Source: Deferribacter abyssi (GTDB taxonomy: Bacteria; Chrysiogenota; Deferribacteres; Deferribacterales; Deferribacteraceae). From it: 64,000 nt of DNA. Where the stretch lies: positions 62,001 to 126,000 of the forward strand of contig NZ_JAQNCS010000003.1 in the NCBI RefSeq assembly GCF_049472655.1, in the 5' to 3' direction. The position numbers and the translations under genes were made by a program. Below, one piece after another: positions 9,465 through 18,772 of the stretch. The stretch's first letter is position 1. The number at the start of each line of letters is the position of its first letter. The notes under the pieces were generated by a model. That model saw only the letters and a list, made by a program, of their open reading frames with translations. It was not told the origin of the DNA and did no database searches.

Positions 9465-10160
9465 TTGAAGCCTGAAATAATTGTTGCACTCGATTTCGCA
9501 AATTTTGATCAAGCGAAATCAATCATTAACCAATTAGAAGATGAAATAACTTTCTACAAAGTAGGGTTAGAAGCCTTCATTTCTATAGGTCACAGTATTA
9601 TTGATTATTTAAAAAATAAAAACAAAAAAGTTTTTTTAGATCTTAAGTTCCATGATATTCCAAATACAGTGAAAAAAGCTAGTATTGCAGCTGCTAAGTT
9701 AAACATTGATATGTTCAACATACATATTCAAGGTGGTAAAGAAATGATCTCGGAAACTGTGTCTTCTGTTAAAGAAATCAATAGTTCAGTAATCATCCTT
9801 GGTGTAACCTTACTTACTTCACTAGATAAAAGCTATTTTAAAGAGTTCAATATAACGTTTAACAGTGAAACTGAATATGTATTACATCTTGCAAATATAG
9901 GAAAAATGGCTGGGCTCGACGGTGTGGTATCCTCTGCAAAAGAAACTCCCATCATAAAAAAACAATTGGGTAATAACTTTTTAACAGTTACTCCAGGAAT
10001 ACGTCTTGCTTCAAATAAAATAAATGACCAAAAGCGAGTAGTAACACCTAAAGATGCCAAAATTATGGGCACAGATTATATTGTAATCGGCAGACCAATT
10101 ACACAAGCAGAAGATCCTAAAAAAGCAGCAATGATTTTTAAGGAGGAAATATATGGATAA
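9465..10160 (+). CDS. pyrF: Orotidine 5'-phosphate decarboxylase
   Basis: Last step of de novo UMP synthesis, OMP to UMP + CO2, cytoplasmic TIM-barrel dimer. The catalytic motif LDLKFHDIPNTV (K-x-x-D) is present near residue 60, with IVALDF at the N-terminus and GRPI near the C-terminus closing the phosphate site. About 231 aa, normal for group I PyrF. An in-frame ATG exists at 9444, but the ribosome site AAAGGAGGG lies after it and 5 bases before TTG 9465, so I take TTG as the start. It overlaps pyrE by 8 bases, forming a pyrFE operon. Confidence 0.9.
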   Translation: MKPEIIVALDFANFDQAKSIINQLEDEITFYKVGLEAFISIGHSIIDYLKNKNKKVFLDLKFHDIPNTVKKASIAAAKLNIDMFNIHIQGGKEMISETVSSVKEINSSVIILGVTLLTSLDKSYFKEFNITFNSETEYVLHLANIGKMAGLDGVVSSAKETPIIKKQLGNNFLTVTPGIRLASNKINDQKRVVTPKDAKIMGTDYIVIGRPITQAEDPKKAAMIFKEEIYG

Positions 10161-10734
10161 AAATGAAATTCTTGAAATTTACAAAAAACATAACGCACTT
10201 TTAAAAGGCCATTTTCTTCTTTCTTCAGGTCTTCATAGTGATACTTATTTACAATCAGCACTTGTAATGCAATATCCAGTTATAGCTGAAGAAATTATAA
10301 ATGAGCTTGTTAAAGAAATTTACCATTTAAAATTTACAACAATTGTAAGTCCTGCTATTGGAGGAATAAGATTTGGTTACGAACTGGCAAGACTTTTGAA
10401 GAAACGTGCGATTTTTACAGAAAGAGTTGATGGTACAATGACTTTAAGAAGAGGTTTTACAATAGACTCTGATGAAAAAATCCTTATAGCTGAAGATGTT
10501 GTCACCACAGGGAAATCCACAAAAGAATGTATTGAGGCAGTAAAAAAACATGGTGGAAATGTTGTAGCAATCACTAGTCTCATTGATAGAAGCAATGGAC
10601 AAGCCAAATTTGAATACCCTTTTTTTCCCTTACTTACAGTTAATGTAAAAACATACGCTCCAAACGAATGTCCCTTATGTAAAAAAGGAATACCATTAGA
10701 AAAACCAGGGAGCCGTTTTATAAAAAACAGTTAG
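10153..10734 (+). CDS. pyrE: Orotate phosphoribosyltransferase
   Basis: Converts orotate + PRPP to OMP, the step immediately before PyrF. The 193-aa protein contains the PRPP loop ILIAEDVVTTGKSTKE near residue 115 and the flexible-loop region FTERVDGTMTLRRGF. The C-terminal Cys pair (CPLCKKG) and length fit the PyrE subgroup seen in many anaerobes. A strong AGGAGG within the end of pyrF precedes its ATG. The TAG stop lies inside the stem of the following terminator. Confidence 0.93.
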   Translation: MDKNEILEIYKKHNALLKGHFLLSSGLHSDTYLQSALVMQYPVIAEEIINELVKEIYHLKFTTIVSPAIGGIRFGYELARLLKKRAIFTERVDGTMTLRRGFTIDSDEKILIAEDVVTTGKSTKECIEAVKKHGGNVVAITSLIDRSNGQAKFEYPFFPLLTVNVKTYAPNECPLCKKGIPLEKPGSRFIKNS

Positions 10735-10759
10735 CACTTTTAAAGTGCTAACTGTTTTT
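10725..10759 (+). terminator. Terminator after pyrE
   Basis: 13-bp perfect stem ACAGTTAGCACTT / AAGTGCTAACTGT with a 3-base loop, A-tract before and T-tract after. The stem contains the pyrE stop codon. Confidence 0.9.
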
Positions 10760-10793
10760 CATCAGCTAAGTCAAAAAAATATAATGTGATTAT

Positions 10794-11789
10794 TTATTTT
10801 GATTCGATGCGATTTCGTCCATTTTCCTTTGCTTGATACAATGCTTGATCACATCTATCGTAAAAAGATTCCATATCATCCCCTTCTTTTAACTCTGTAA
10901 CACCCATACTAATCGTAACTTTTTTAACAGTATCAAATTGTATATTCTCTATTATTCTACGCAACTTTTCAGCAACATTGCAAGCAGCTTCCAAGTCAGT
11001 GTTTGGTAGTAGAATAGCAAATTCTTCTCCACCTACACGAAATAAGATATCTGTCGTTCTAATGTTTTTCTTTATAATATTTGATAATTTTTTCAAAACA
11101 TAATCACCTGCTTGATGCCCAAAGGTATCATTTATTTTTTTAAAAAAATCTATATCAAAAATTATTAAACCCAGTTTTTGTCGATATCTTTTGGCTCTCT
11201 CAATTTCCTCATTAACAACTAAATTAAAATACCTTCTGTTATATGCCATTGTTAATTCATCTAAAATAGCCTTTTTCATTAAATCACTTATCTTTTTTTC
11301 TTGCTCGGTAACATCATCAATAATTCCAACAAATCCTCCAATTTTACCTTTATCGTTAACAAAAAACGATTTAGAAATTTTTATACGTTTTACATCAAAA
11401 AGTTGTGATCTTAATGAAATTTCTAAAGGTTTTGAAGTAACAGCACTCAAGCCATACTTTCTAGCTCCTTTTAATTCTAAATCTATAATTTTACCTAACT
11501 TATCCAGCTCTCTTATATCAACAGATTTTATATCTTTACCAATTAGATTCTCTCTTTTAACACAGAAATAATCTTCAAACTGTTTATTTATATTCAAATA
11601 TTTCCCAGTAATATCTACAATAAAAATAGGTTTAGGAATTAAATTTAACATAAATTCTTCTAATTTTTTTTTCTCTTCAATTAACTTTTGTAACGACTTT
11701 TTTTCTCTTTTAACCTTGTAAAAATTAAAAATTAGGATAACAAATATTATTAAAAATATTATTATTAATAAATAAATATTAATTATCAC
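10794..11789 (-). CDS. Membrane-anchored PAS-GGDEF diguanylate cyclase
   Basis: Predicted to make cyclic di-GMP. The 331-aa protein has one N-terminal transmembrane helix (about 3-23), a short coiled linker, a PAS sensor domain (about 48-165, with FIVDITGKYLNINKQFEDYF), and a GGDEF domain (about 175-331). The active-site loop is GGEEF at 253-257. The RTTD motif at 244-247 sits in the position of the product-binding inhibitory I-site (RxxD, five residues before GGEEF), so product inhibition is likely. Monocistronic, no c-di-GMP phosphodiesterase nearby. The PAS ligand is unknown. Confidence 0.9.
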   Translation of the reverse strand: MIINIYLLIIIFLIIFVILIFNFYKVKREKKSLQKLIEEKKKLEEFMLNLIPKPIFIVDITGKYLNINKQFEDYFCVKRENLIGKDIKSVDIRELDKLGKIIDLELKGARKYGLSAVTSKPLEISLRSQLFDVKRIKISKSFFVNDKGKIGGFVGIIDDVTEQEKKISDLMKKAILDELTMAYNRRYFNLVVNEEIERAKRYRQKLGLIIFDIDFFKKINDTFGHQAGDYVLKKLSNIIKKNIRTTDILFRVGGEEFAILLPNTDLEAACNVAEKLRRIIENIQFDTVKKVTISMGVTELKEGDDMESFYDRCDQALYQAKENGRNRIESK

Positions 11790-11938
11790 CTGTATTATCT
11801 CCCACCCAAAAAATACTCAACTAAATACTATACATCTTTTATAAAAATTTAAAATCAAAAATAACTGGATCATCTATTTTTTCACAAAACTTTATTTAAT
11901 ACGTCTGGAAAAATGGAAAAAAACCATCAAAATAAAAG

Positions 11939-11967
11939 TTGACAAAAAATAATTTTTATCTTACTTT
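11939..11967 (+). promoter_or_regulatory. Promoter of the TetR-efflux operon, apparently leaderless
   Basis: Perfect TTGACA at 11939-11944, 17-base spacer, TACTTT at 11962-11967. The expected transcription start is about 7 bases downstream, at or next to the ATG at 11975. No Shine-Dalgarno sequence precedes that ATG. Confidence 0.55.
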
Positions 11968-11968
11968 A

Positions 11969-11985
11969 TGACTGATGAGTCAGTC
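11969..11985. promoter_or_regulatory. Palindromic operator over the tetR start codon
   Basis: TGACTGATGAGTCA is a perfect 5-bp dyad (TGACT/AGTCA) around GATG, overlapped by a second dyad GACTGA-TGAG-TCAGTC. It covers the start codon and the predicted transcription start, the expected place for autorepression by the encoded TetR protein. Confidence 0.6.
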
Positions 11986-12523
11986 GAACAAAAACACTAA
12001 ACAAAAAATTTTTGATGCTGCAATAAAAACCTTTGCAAAAAATGGGTTTTGGAAAACAAAAGTATCTGATATTGTTGCAGAAGCTGGTGTTGCCCAAGGC
12101 ACCTTCTATCTCTATTTTAATAGCAAAGATGATTGTTTATATGAGCTTTTAGAATATTTGCATAAAGAAACACTTCATCAAATGAACTTACTAATAGAAA
12201 ACAAGCAATCTACCATTTTTGATATTTGTACATCATTCATAAAAAGAATTTATCAATACAAAATGCTCTCGAAAGTTTTTATTTTCGAAGCTATAAGTAG
12301 TGGCAAGAAATTTGAAACACTTTATTTTAAATTCAAAAAAAATATCAGAAATACTTTATCAAAAGTTTTACCTGATAATACTGATGATAAAGAAATTACA
12401 ATTTCAATAATATCAGGTTTTTTGAAAGAATTAATTGAATATTACATACTTTTTTTAGAGGAAGACTTAGATACAATTCTTAAATATTTATATGAAGGAT
12501 TAGAAAAAATAAATGGAGTTTAA
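11975..12523 (+). CDS. TetR/AcrR-family regulator of the efflux operon
   Basis: DNA-binding repressor, 182 aa. The N-terminal helix-turn-helix (about 10-56) includes TKVSDIVAEAGVAQGTFYLYFNSKDDCLYEL, the typical TetR_N pattern ending in Y-F-x-x-K. The C-terminal two thirds is a variable ligand-binding helical domain. It is the first gene of tetR-tolC-emrA-emrB, with 1 base to the next gene, so it probably represses its own efflux operon through the palindrome at its start. The ATG has no ribosome site; leaderless translation is likely. Inducer unknown. Confidence 0.87.
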   Translation: MSQSNKNTKQKIFDAAIKTFAKNGFWKTKVSDIVAEAGVAQGTFYLYFNSKDDCLYELLEYLHKETLHQMNLLIENKQSTIFDICTSFIKRIYQYKMLSKVFIFEAISSGKKFETLYFKFKKNIRNTLSKVLPDNTDDKEITISIISGFLKELIEYYILFLEEDLDTILKYLYEGLEKINGV

Positions 12524-12524
12524 C

Positions 12525-13817
12525 ATGAAAAAATATAAGAAATTTTCTATTCTATTTTTGTTCATGATGTTACCTATATGCAGTGTGTATGCTTTAACTT
12601 TGGAAGAAGCTGTAAACAAAACATTAAAAAATAATTTTTATCTGCAGTCAAAACAAAAAGAGGTAAATAGTAAAAAATATGAAATAAAAGCTGCAAGTGC
12701 AGCAAAATATCCTTCTCTTTTCTTTAGCGCTACCTACACGTTACTTGATGAGAAAAAGACCCAACCATTTACAACCCCTTTTTTCTCTGAAAAAATAACA
12801 ATGAGTGAAAAAGAATATTTTGATATCTTTACAGGAGTTAAAATTAATCTTTATACTGGAGGGTTAATATCTTCTAATATCAAGACTAAAAAACTTGAAT
12901 ATGAATCTTCAAAATCAATACTAAGCGAAGAACAATTAAAAATAATATTCAAAACTAAAAAGGCATATCTGGATATATTAAGACTCTATAGTAGCAAGAA
13001 AATTGCAGAGGATTACGTGAAATCATTAACTAGTCATCTTAATGATACAAAACTAATGTATGATCAAGGACTTGTTCCATATATTGACATATTACAAACT
13101 GAAGTAAAATTGAGTGAAGCAAAACAAAAATTAACAACAATAACAAATAATATCAAAGTAGCAAAATCTCATCTATCAACACTTATGGGTGAAAAATTAA
13201 ATGATAATTACCATGTGGAAAGTTTAAATTACAATATACCTAATAAGTTACCAGTTGATCAATTATATAATATAGCAGAAAAAAATAGACCTATTTTGCA
13301 ATCTCTAAAAACTCAAATAAAGGTGGCTGATCAAATAATAACTGCCACAAAATCACAATTTAAACCAAAAATATACCTTATAGGAGGCTATAAATATTCA
13401 GATATGTTAGAAGATATCAACCCCAAAGGTAATTTTCTAATCCAAGCTGGTATCTCTTTCAATCTTGACTGGAACAAACCTTTTAAAGAAACAGAAGCAA
13501 GAAAAGAAATTAAATATGCCATAATCAAAAATAGAGAAAATTTAAAACTAAAAGTTTTACTTGAAGTAAAAAAAGCAATAGAAGATTTAAATAGTGCCAA
13601 AGAAAATCTCAAAGCTGCCAAAGACGCTGTAACAAAAGCAAAGGAATATCACAGAATTTTAAATCTAAAATATAAGGAAGGGTTAGCAAATAACTCCGAT
13701 TTACTAGATGCAAAAGCTATGCTTACCGACGCTTTAATGAGAGAAAAAAATGCATATTACAATATTATTGAAAAATACTTTGCTATAGAAAAAGCAATTG
13801 GAAAAGAGTTGAGGTGA
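12525..13817 (+). CDS. TolC-family outer membrane efflux protein
   Basis: Outer-membrane exit duct of a tripartite pump. The product (about 430 aa) starts with a signal peptide (MKKYKKFSILFLFMMLPICSVYA) and then the classic LTLEEAVNKTLKNN opening of OEP proteins. Two structural repeats follow, rich in long amphipathic helices (about 20-215 and 230-430). I prefer ATG 12525 over an upstream in-frame ATG at 12513, because a GGAG lies 6 bases before it and the signal peptide starts cleanly there. Next in line is the membrane fusion protein. Confidence 0.88.
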   Translation: MKKYKKFSILFLFMMLPICSVYALTLEEAVNKTLKNNFYLQSKQKEVNSKKYEIKAASAAKYPSLFFSATYTLLDEKKTQPFTTPFFSEKITMSEKEYFDIFTGVKINLYTGGLISSNIKTKKLEYESSKSILSEEQLKIIFKTKKAYLDILRLYSSKKIAEDYVKSLTSHLNDTKLMYDQGLVPYIDILQTEVKLSEAKQKLTTITNNIKVAKSHLSTLMGEKLNDNYHVESLNYNIPNKLPVDQLYNIAEKNRPILQSLKTQIKVADQIITATKSQFKPKIYLIGGYKYSDMLEDINPKGNFLIQAGISFNLDWNKPFKETEARKEIKYAIIKNRENLKLKVLLEVKKAIEDLNSAKENLKAAKDAVTKAKEYHRILNLKYKEGLANNSDLLDAKAMLTDALMREKNAYYNIIEKYFAIEKAIGKELR

Positions 13818-13822
13818 TAAAA

Positions 13823-14956
13823 ATGGGGAAAAAAGCAAAAATAGCAATTTTACTTTTAACTTTAGGTTTAGCAGTATTTATTTATTTTGCTTATCAATAT
13901 TTTAATTTTATAAAAGAATTCGCTACCACTGATGCTATGTTTGTAAAAAGTAACAAAATTACCAATATAAGTTTTAAAAGAGTTGGTGGCAAACTCATAA
14001 AGTTATACTTTAAAGAAGGAGATAATGTAGAAAAAGGAGACTTAATGGCTGAAATCGACTCTACAGATTATAAAGTCAAACTCGAAGCGATTACAAAAAA
14101 AATTGAAAGTCTCAAAAAGAAAAAAGAACAACTTGATATTCAAATCGATAGAGTTTCAAAAGAACTTGTCATAAAAAAACAAAATGCACAAAAAAACGTA
14201 GAATATATTGAAAAAGAAATTAAATCAATAAAATACAATATCGAAGAAATGGAAACTAATATCGAACAGATGACAAGAGATTACAATAGATACAAAACTC
14301 TGTATGAACAAAAAGCTGTATCAAAACGCTCTTACGAAGATATTGAAACAAAACTAAAAAGTCTAAAACAAAAAAAGAAATCGTTAGAAAGTAAACTAGA
14401 AGGATTAATTAAACAAAAAGATATGGCATACAATAATATTAGAATTATTGAAGAAAAATTCAAACAGATTAAAGAACTAGAAAAAACAAAAGAATCTTTA
14501 ATTAAACAAATTGATGCAGCAAAACAAGAGCAAAAAGATACTAAAAATCTTATATCATACTGTAAGTTGTATGCTCCTTTCGATGGTGTTGTTGGTAAAA
14601 AGTATGTTGAAGTAGGTACTGTTGTTAATAGCGGTTATCCAATTTATTCCATTGTAGATACAAAAGATTTATATGTTGAAGTATTACTAGAAGAAACTAA
14701 AATGAATGGTGTGAAAAAAGGGGCTCCTGCCACTTTCAGAGTAGATGCGTACCCAAACATTGAATTTAAAGGAATAGTAGAATCAATTTATCCTGCTTCA
14801 GCTGCTACATATGCTCTTGTTCCAAGAGATATCTCTGCTGGAGAATTTACAAAAGTTGCCCAACGTATACCTATAAAAATTAAAATAACAGAAGGAAATA
14901 TTTCACTGTTAAAAGTAGGAATGGGTGGTGAAGTAAGAATCAAAAGAGTAAACTAA
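13823..14956 (+). CDS. HlyD/EmrA-type membrane fusion protein
   Basis: Periplasmic adaptor joining the MFS pump to the TolC-like duct. One N-terminal transmembrane helix (about 6-27), then a beta-barrel/lipoyl part containing ISFKRVGGKLIKLYFKEGDNVEKGD. A long coiled-coil hairpin follows (about 85-240, K/E rich), then the second half lipoyl (YAPFDGVVGKKYVEVGTVV) and the barrel domain. Length near 380 aa is normal for EmrA. Start is ATG 13823 after GAGGTGA; GTG 13814 is in frame but lies in that ribosome site. Operon with tetR, tolC and emrB. Confidence 0.88.
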   Translation: MGKKAKIAILLLTLGLAVFIYFAYQYFNFIKEFATTDAMFVKSNKITNISFKRVGGKLIKLYFKEGDNVEKGDLMAEIDSTDYKVKLEAITKKIESLKKKKEQLDIQIDRVSKELVIKKQNAQKNVEYIEKEIKSIKYNIEEMETNIEQMTRDYNRYKTLYEQKAVSKRSYEDIETKLKSLKQKKKSLESKLEGLIKQKDMAYNNIRIIEEKFKQIKELEKTKESLIKQIDAAKQEQKDTKNLISYCKLYAPFDGVVGKKYVEVGTVVNSGYPIYSIVDTKDLYVEVLLEETKMNGVKKGAPATFRVDAYPNIEFKGIVESIYPASAATYALVPRDISAGEFTKVAQRIPIKIKITEGNISLLKVGMGGEVRIKRVN

Positions 14957-14970
14957 TAACGGATTTTCCA

Positions 14971-16521
14971 ATGACTACAAAGCAACTACCTCTGTATGAA
15001 AGAATAGATAATGTTAGCAGGGCAATCATAACATTTATTGTCATGACTGGTACATTCATGGCAATTCTTGACACTACAATAGTTGATGTAGTAGTACCTA
15101 AAATGATGTCTCCTTTAAAAACTGATCTTTATGGAGTTCAATGGGTTATTACATCTTATATGACGGCAGCTGCAACAGGACTTTTACTAATTGAATCGTT
15201 AACAAAGGTTCTTGGACTTAGAAATCTATTTCTAATAGGTATAACTATTTTTACCATTTCAAGTGCCGCTTGTGGAGTGGCATCTGACTTAGCACAAATG
15301 ATCATTTCAAGGTCTTTTCAAGGACTTGGGGAAGCGTTTATCGTAGCAACAGCTCAAACAATTATGTTTTCAATATTCCCTCCAGAAAAAAAAGGTATTG
15401 CTATGGGTATTTTCGGAATGGGAGTAAGCTTTGCACCGGCTTTAGGTCCTACAGCAGGTGGATATTTGACAGAACATTTTAGCTGGCGCTACGTCTTTTA
15501 CGTAAATTTACCTGTTGGTCTTATGGTTATTATTTTAGGACTTTTTATGCTACCTAAGGTTTTAGAAAAAAGAGAAAAATTACATTTTAATTTTGTTAGC
15601 TACACATTTTTTGCTATCTTTACAATTCCATTGCTCATTTTACTGTCAAAAGGTCAGCAAAAAGGATGGTTTCAATCTCCATTTATTGTTAAACTATTAT
15701 TTATATCAGTATTTGGTTTATTACTGTTTGCCATATCTGAAATACTTTCCAAAAAAAGACTTATTGACTATTCAATTTTTAAAATAAAAGAATATTCTGT
15801 AGCAATTCTAATTTACGCTTTTACCCTTGGCCTATCAATTTATCAAATTTTTTATCTCATACCTCTATATTATGAAAATCTAAAAGGATATACAACATTA
15901 CAAACTGGACTACATATGTTAGCATTTGCTATTTTTATAGGTTTTACATCATTTTTTGCAGGTGCATTTTCTGATAAGTATGGAGAAAAAAATATTCTTT
16001 TAATAAATGCTATCTTATACTTTATCACTTCTGTTATACTCATTCCAAAACTTAATTACTATACGCCCTCGATAAAAACAATATTGCTTACCATACCATT
16101 AGGTTTTTCCCTCGGAACTTTTTTTGCACCGATATCTACCCTGGCTATGAGAAAATTAGGGGCCAAAACACAAATGGGAGTTAGTTTTTTACACTATATA
16201 AGATTCATGGGGGGGTCATTTGGCACAGCCATCGCAACCAATACTCTACAGTCAAAAATTTCTTTCCATTATGATGAAATAAGTGCTATTCAAAATTATT
16301 CATACATATCAAATTATTTATATAACGCTAAAACCTATTTATCACAAATAATGTTAGAACAAACAGCTGAATTAAAAAGTTATGCACTTTTTGGTAAAGT
16401 ACAGTATCTTATGAGCGCTTCTCATGCTTTTCAGGATACATTTAGACATGCAGGATATTTCGGTATTTTTGGACTATTTTTTTTAGTTTTTCTGTTCATG
16501 CCAAGCAAAAATAAAAACTAA
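14971..16521 (+). CDS. EmrB/QacA-type multidrug MFS transporter (DHA2, 14 TM)
   Basis: Proton-driven inner-membrane drug exporter. The 516-aa protein has about 14 hydrophobic segments. Motif C of antiporters appears as GMGVSFAPALGPTAGGYL (about 149-166) and the DHA2 opening as FMAILDTTIVDVVVPKM near residue 30. The motif A loop is less clear. With the EmrA-like and TolC-like proteins it should form a tripartite pump that exports hydrophobic compounds straight across both membranes. The ribosome site is weak (GGA about 7 bases before the ATG). It ends overlapping a convergent gene by 4 bases. Confidence 0.9.
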   Translation: MTTKQLPLYERIDNVSRAIITFIVMTGTFMAILDTTIVDVVVPKMMSPLKTDLYGVQWVITSYMTAAATGLLLIESLTKVLGLRNLFLIGITIFTISSAACGVASDLAQMIISRSFQGLGEAFIVATAQTIMFSIFPPEKKGIAMGIFGMGVSFAPALGPTAGGYLTEHFSWRYVFYVNLPVGLMVIILGLFMLPKVLEKREKLHFNFVSYTFFAIFTIPLLILLSKGQQKGWFQSPFIVKLLFISVFGLLLFAISEILSKKRLIDYSIFKIKEYSVAILIYAFTLGLSIYQIFYLIPLYYENLKGYTTLQTGLHMLAFAIFIGFTSFFAGAFSDKYGEKNILLINAILYFITSVILIPKLNYYTPSIKTILLTIPLGFSLGTFFAPISTLAMRKLGAKTQMGVSFLHYIRFMGGSFGTAIATNTLQSKISFHYDEISAIQNYSYISNYLYNAKTYLSQIMLEQTAELKSYALFGKVQYLMSASHAFQDTFRHAGYFGIFGLFFLVFLFMPSKNKN

Positions 16522-17375
16522 TCTTTAGCTGTAAGAAAAATACCTGAAAAAACTAGAAGAATAGATACTATTTGATATAAATAAAGCTTTTCCTTCAAAA
16601 AAATTATAGACATTATGGTTCCAAAAACAGGCATTAGATGAACAAAATTTCCACCTTTGTTGGCACCTATCTCCCTAATACCTCTGTTCCAGCAAATAAA
16701 AGCAAGAACAGATGCAAAAATCCCAACGTAGAAGATTACAATTACATTTTTATAATCCAACGCAAAATTTTTCTCTGAAAAGAGATAAATTGGCAAAAGT
16801 AAAATTAGCCCTAAAATAATTATTACTTCTAAAAATACGAGGGGATTTAATCTCTTGTCAAGATTCCTCAGTAATACCGAATAAAGAGCCCATGAAAAAG
16901 CTGCAAGTAATACCAATAAATCCCCAGGATTAAACTTTAGTGATAAAAGTCTACTAATATCACCCTTAACAATAATTATCGCAACCCCAGTCAATGAAAT
17001 AAATGCTCCCAGCAATTGATATCTACTTGCTCGTAATCCTTGCAAAACAAATGAAACAAAAAATATCATTATCGGAACAAATGAATTTATTAGTAGAGCA
17101 TTTATAGCAGTCGTATAATGCATTGCTTTGTATATCAACGTGTTGAAAAGGGTAACTCCTAAAAAACCAAAAAGTAATAAAAATTTAATATTTTCCTTAA
17201 TCAATTCTATTTGTTCTAAAATTTTCTTATAAGTAAAAGGAAGAAGAACAAAAAAAGCAACAATCCAGCGCCAGAAAACAAGAGCAACTGGTGGAATAGA
17301 AGCAGCAGCCCATTTACTTAAAACAAAATTGCCAGCCCAAAATAATGCACTTAACGTAAGTAATAAAAAGGGCAT
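16518..17375 (-). CDS. EamA/DMT-family transporter
   Basis: Ten-helix inner-membrane permease of the drug/metabolite superfamily, 285 aa, with two EamA repeats (about 1-130 and 142-285). Typical features are LFWAGNFVLSKWAA in helix 1, and in the second repeat GDLLVLLAAFSWALYSVLLR. Such proteins often export amino acids or metabolites; the substrate is not predictable. It is 3 bases downstream of an aminotransferase gene, which hints at an amino-acid-related role. Confidence 0.82.
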   Translation of the reverse strand: MPFLLLTLSALFWAGNFVLSKWAAASIPPVALVFWRWIVAFFVLLPFTYKKILEQIELIKENIKFLLLFGFLGVTLFNTLIYKAMHYTTAINALLINSFVPIMIFFVSFVLQGLRASRYQLLGAFISLTGVAIIIVKGDISRLLSLKFNPGDLLVLLAAFSWALYSVLLRNLDKRLNPLVFLEVIIILGLILLLPIYLFSEKNFALDYKNVIVIFYVGIFASVLAFICWNRGIREIGANKGGNFVHLMPVFGTIMSIIFLKEKLYLYQIVSILLVFSGIFLTAKD

Positions 17376-17378
17376 AAT

Positions 17379-18683
17379 TTATTTTGCAGAATCTACATAT
17401 TCTACAATCTTTTCAGCCAATACCTTCACCGTATGCTCAAATTTATCCACATCTTTTTCAAGTAGTGTCATCCTAAAGCCTGGAAGTGGAGTAAAAAAGG
17501 ATGTAAGAGGTACAACACAGATTCCAGTAGAAGCTAAAAGATAGTAAACAAAACGTTTATCGTTTTCTATAGGTTCACTAGTAATCTTTTCTACATACTC
17601 TTTAACAGCTTTATTTTCAATCGGTAGTGTCTGTCTGTTATTCAATACTGCTTCAATAAATACAACAGACATGTAAAATGCACCATTAGTCCTGTTTACC
17701 ACAATATAAGGGACGTCTTTCAATATATTATAAGCAATATTTGAAAGTTTCTCATAATGTCTCAATCTATCTTTAAGATAACTTTTATACTCTGGATGTG
17801 TCATTATCTTAGGTATCGCCATCTGAGGAAATGTTGTAGAACACACTTCTGCCATTTTTTGCTGTAAAATCGCATTAATATATCTTTCAAAAGCCGGATC
17901 ATTTTTAGCATTGTAAACCTCTATCCAGCCACATCTAGCACCAGGCCAAGGTAATTCTTTTGAAATCCCTTTCATACACATTCCTGGCACATCACCAATA
18001 ATTTCTGCCAAAGAAACCGTACTTTTACCATTATATACCATGTTATTATAAATTTCATCAAACACTAGAAACAAATCATATGTTTTAGCTATTTCAACAA
18101 TTCTTCTCAAAGTTTCCTCATCGTATACATACCCCGTTGGGTTATCTGGATTTATTACAAGAATACCCACAATGGATTTATGACTTTTGACCTTCCTCTC
18201 AAGTTCATTCAAATCAGGTGCCCAGTTATTGTAAGGATTCATCCTATAAGTATTTGGTGGAAATGATGCATGCAAAACTTCAGCCAGAAGATGAGTAGAA
18301 TATGTAGGCTCTGGCATAATAATCCTGGCATCTACTCTAATGGCACTATAACTTCTTGCAATCGCATCACCCAACCCATTGAAAAAAATTATATCTTCTT
18401 TTGTTATTTGAACTCCACCCTTTTTATTAACCTGAGCAGCAATAAACTCTCTTGTTTCATCCACACCTTTTGTAGGGCTATAACCATAGCTTTTATCATT
18501 TTCAATTATCTCTTTTAATATCTCTTTCATCCAATCTGGTAGCTTCTCGCCTTTCAAAATAGGATCACCAATATTTTCCCAGTAAATCTCCATACCACTT
18601 TTTTGAAGTTCATTTGCAATATTCACGATATTTCTTATTTCATATGTTAAGCCATTGCCACTCTTAGCGATATCAAAGCGCAT
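17379..18683 (-). CDS. PLP-dependent aminotransferase, class I/II
   Basis: Fold-type I aminotransferase, 434 aa, cytoplasmic. It shows NPDNPTGYVYDEETL (substrate/PLP contact), VFDEIYNNMVY (PLP Asp and Tyr), and the PLP lysine motif GISKELPWPGARCGWIEV (SK-x4-PG-x-R-x-GW). A late arginine, PGFRMTLLE, would bind the substrate carboxylate. It resembles alanine/aspartate-type aminotransferases, with a slightly long N-terminus, but donor and acceptor are not certain. First gene of a pair with the DMT transporter. Confidence 0.87.
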   Translation of the reverse strand: MRFDIAKSGNGLTYEIRNIVNIANELQKSGMEIYWENIGDPILKGEKLPDWMKEILKEIIENDKSYGYSPTKGVDETREFIAAQVNKKGGVQITKEDIIFFNGLGDAIARSYSAIRVDARIIMPEPTYSTHLLAEVLHASFPPNTYRMNPYNNWAPDLNELERKVKSHKSIVGILVINPDNPTGYVYDEETLRRIVEIAKTYDLFLVFDEIYNNMVYNGKSTVSLAEIIGDVPGMCMKGISKELPWPGARCGWIEVYNAKNDPAFERYINAILQQKMAEVCSTTFPQMAIPKIMTHPEYKSYLKDRLRHYEKLSNIAYNILKDVPYIVVNRTNGAFYMSVVFIEAVLNNRQTLPIENKAVKEYVEKITSEPIENDKRFVYYLLASTGICVVPLTSFFTPLPGFRMTLLEKDVDKFEHTVKVLAEKIVEYVDSAK

Positions 18684-18772
18684 CTACCAACCTCTTAATG
18701 TTTATTCAAATTTTACTTTTTTTACCAAATTTAAAAAAAATTACAACTCATATTTATATTTTTTGGAAATAA

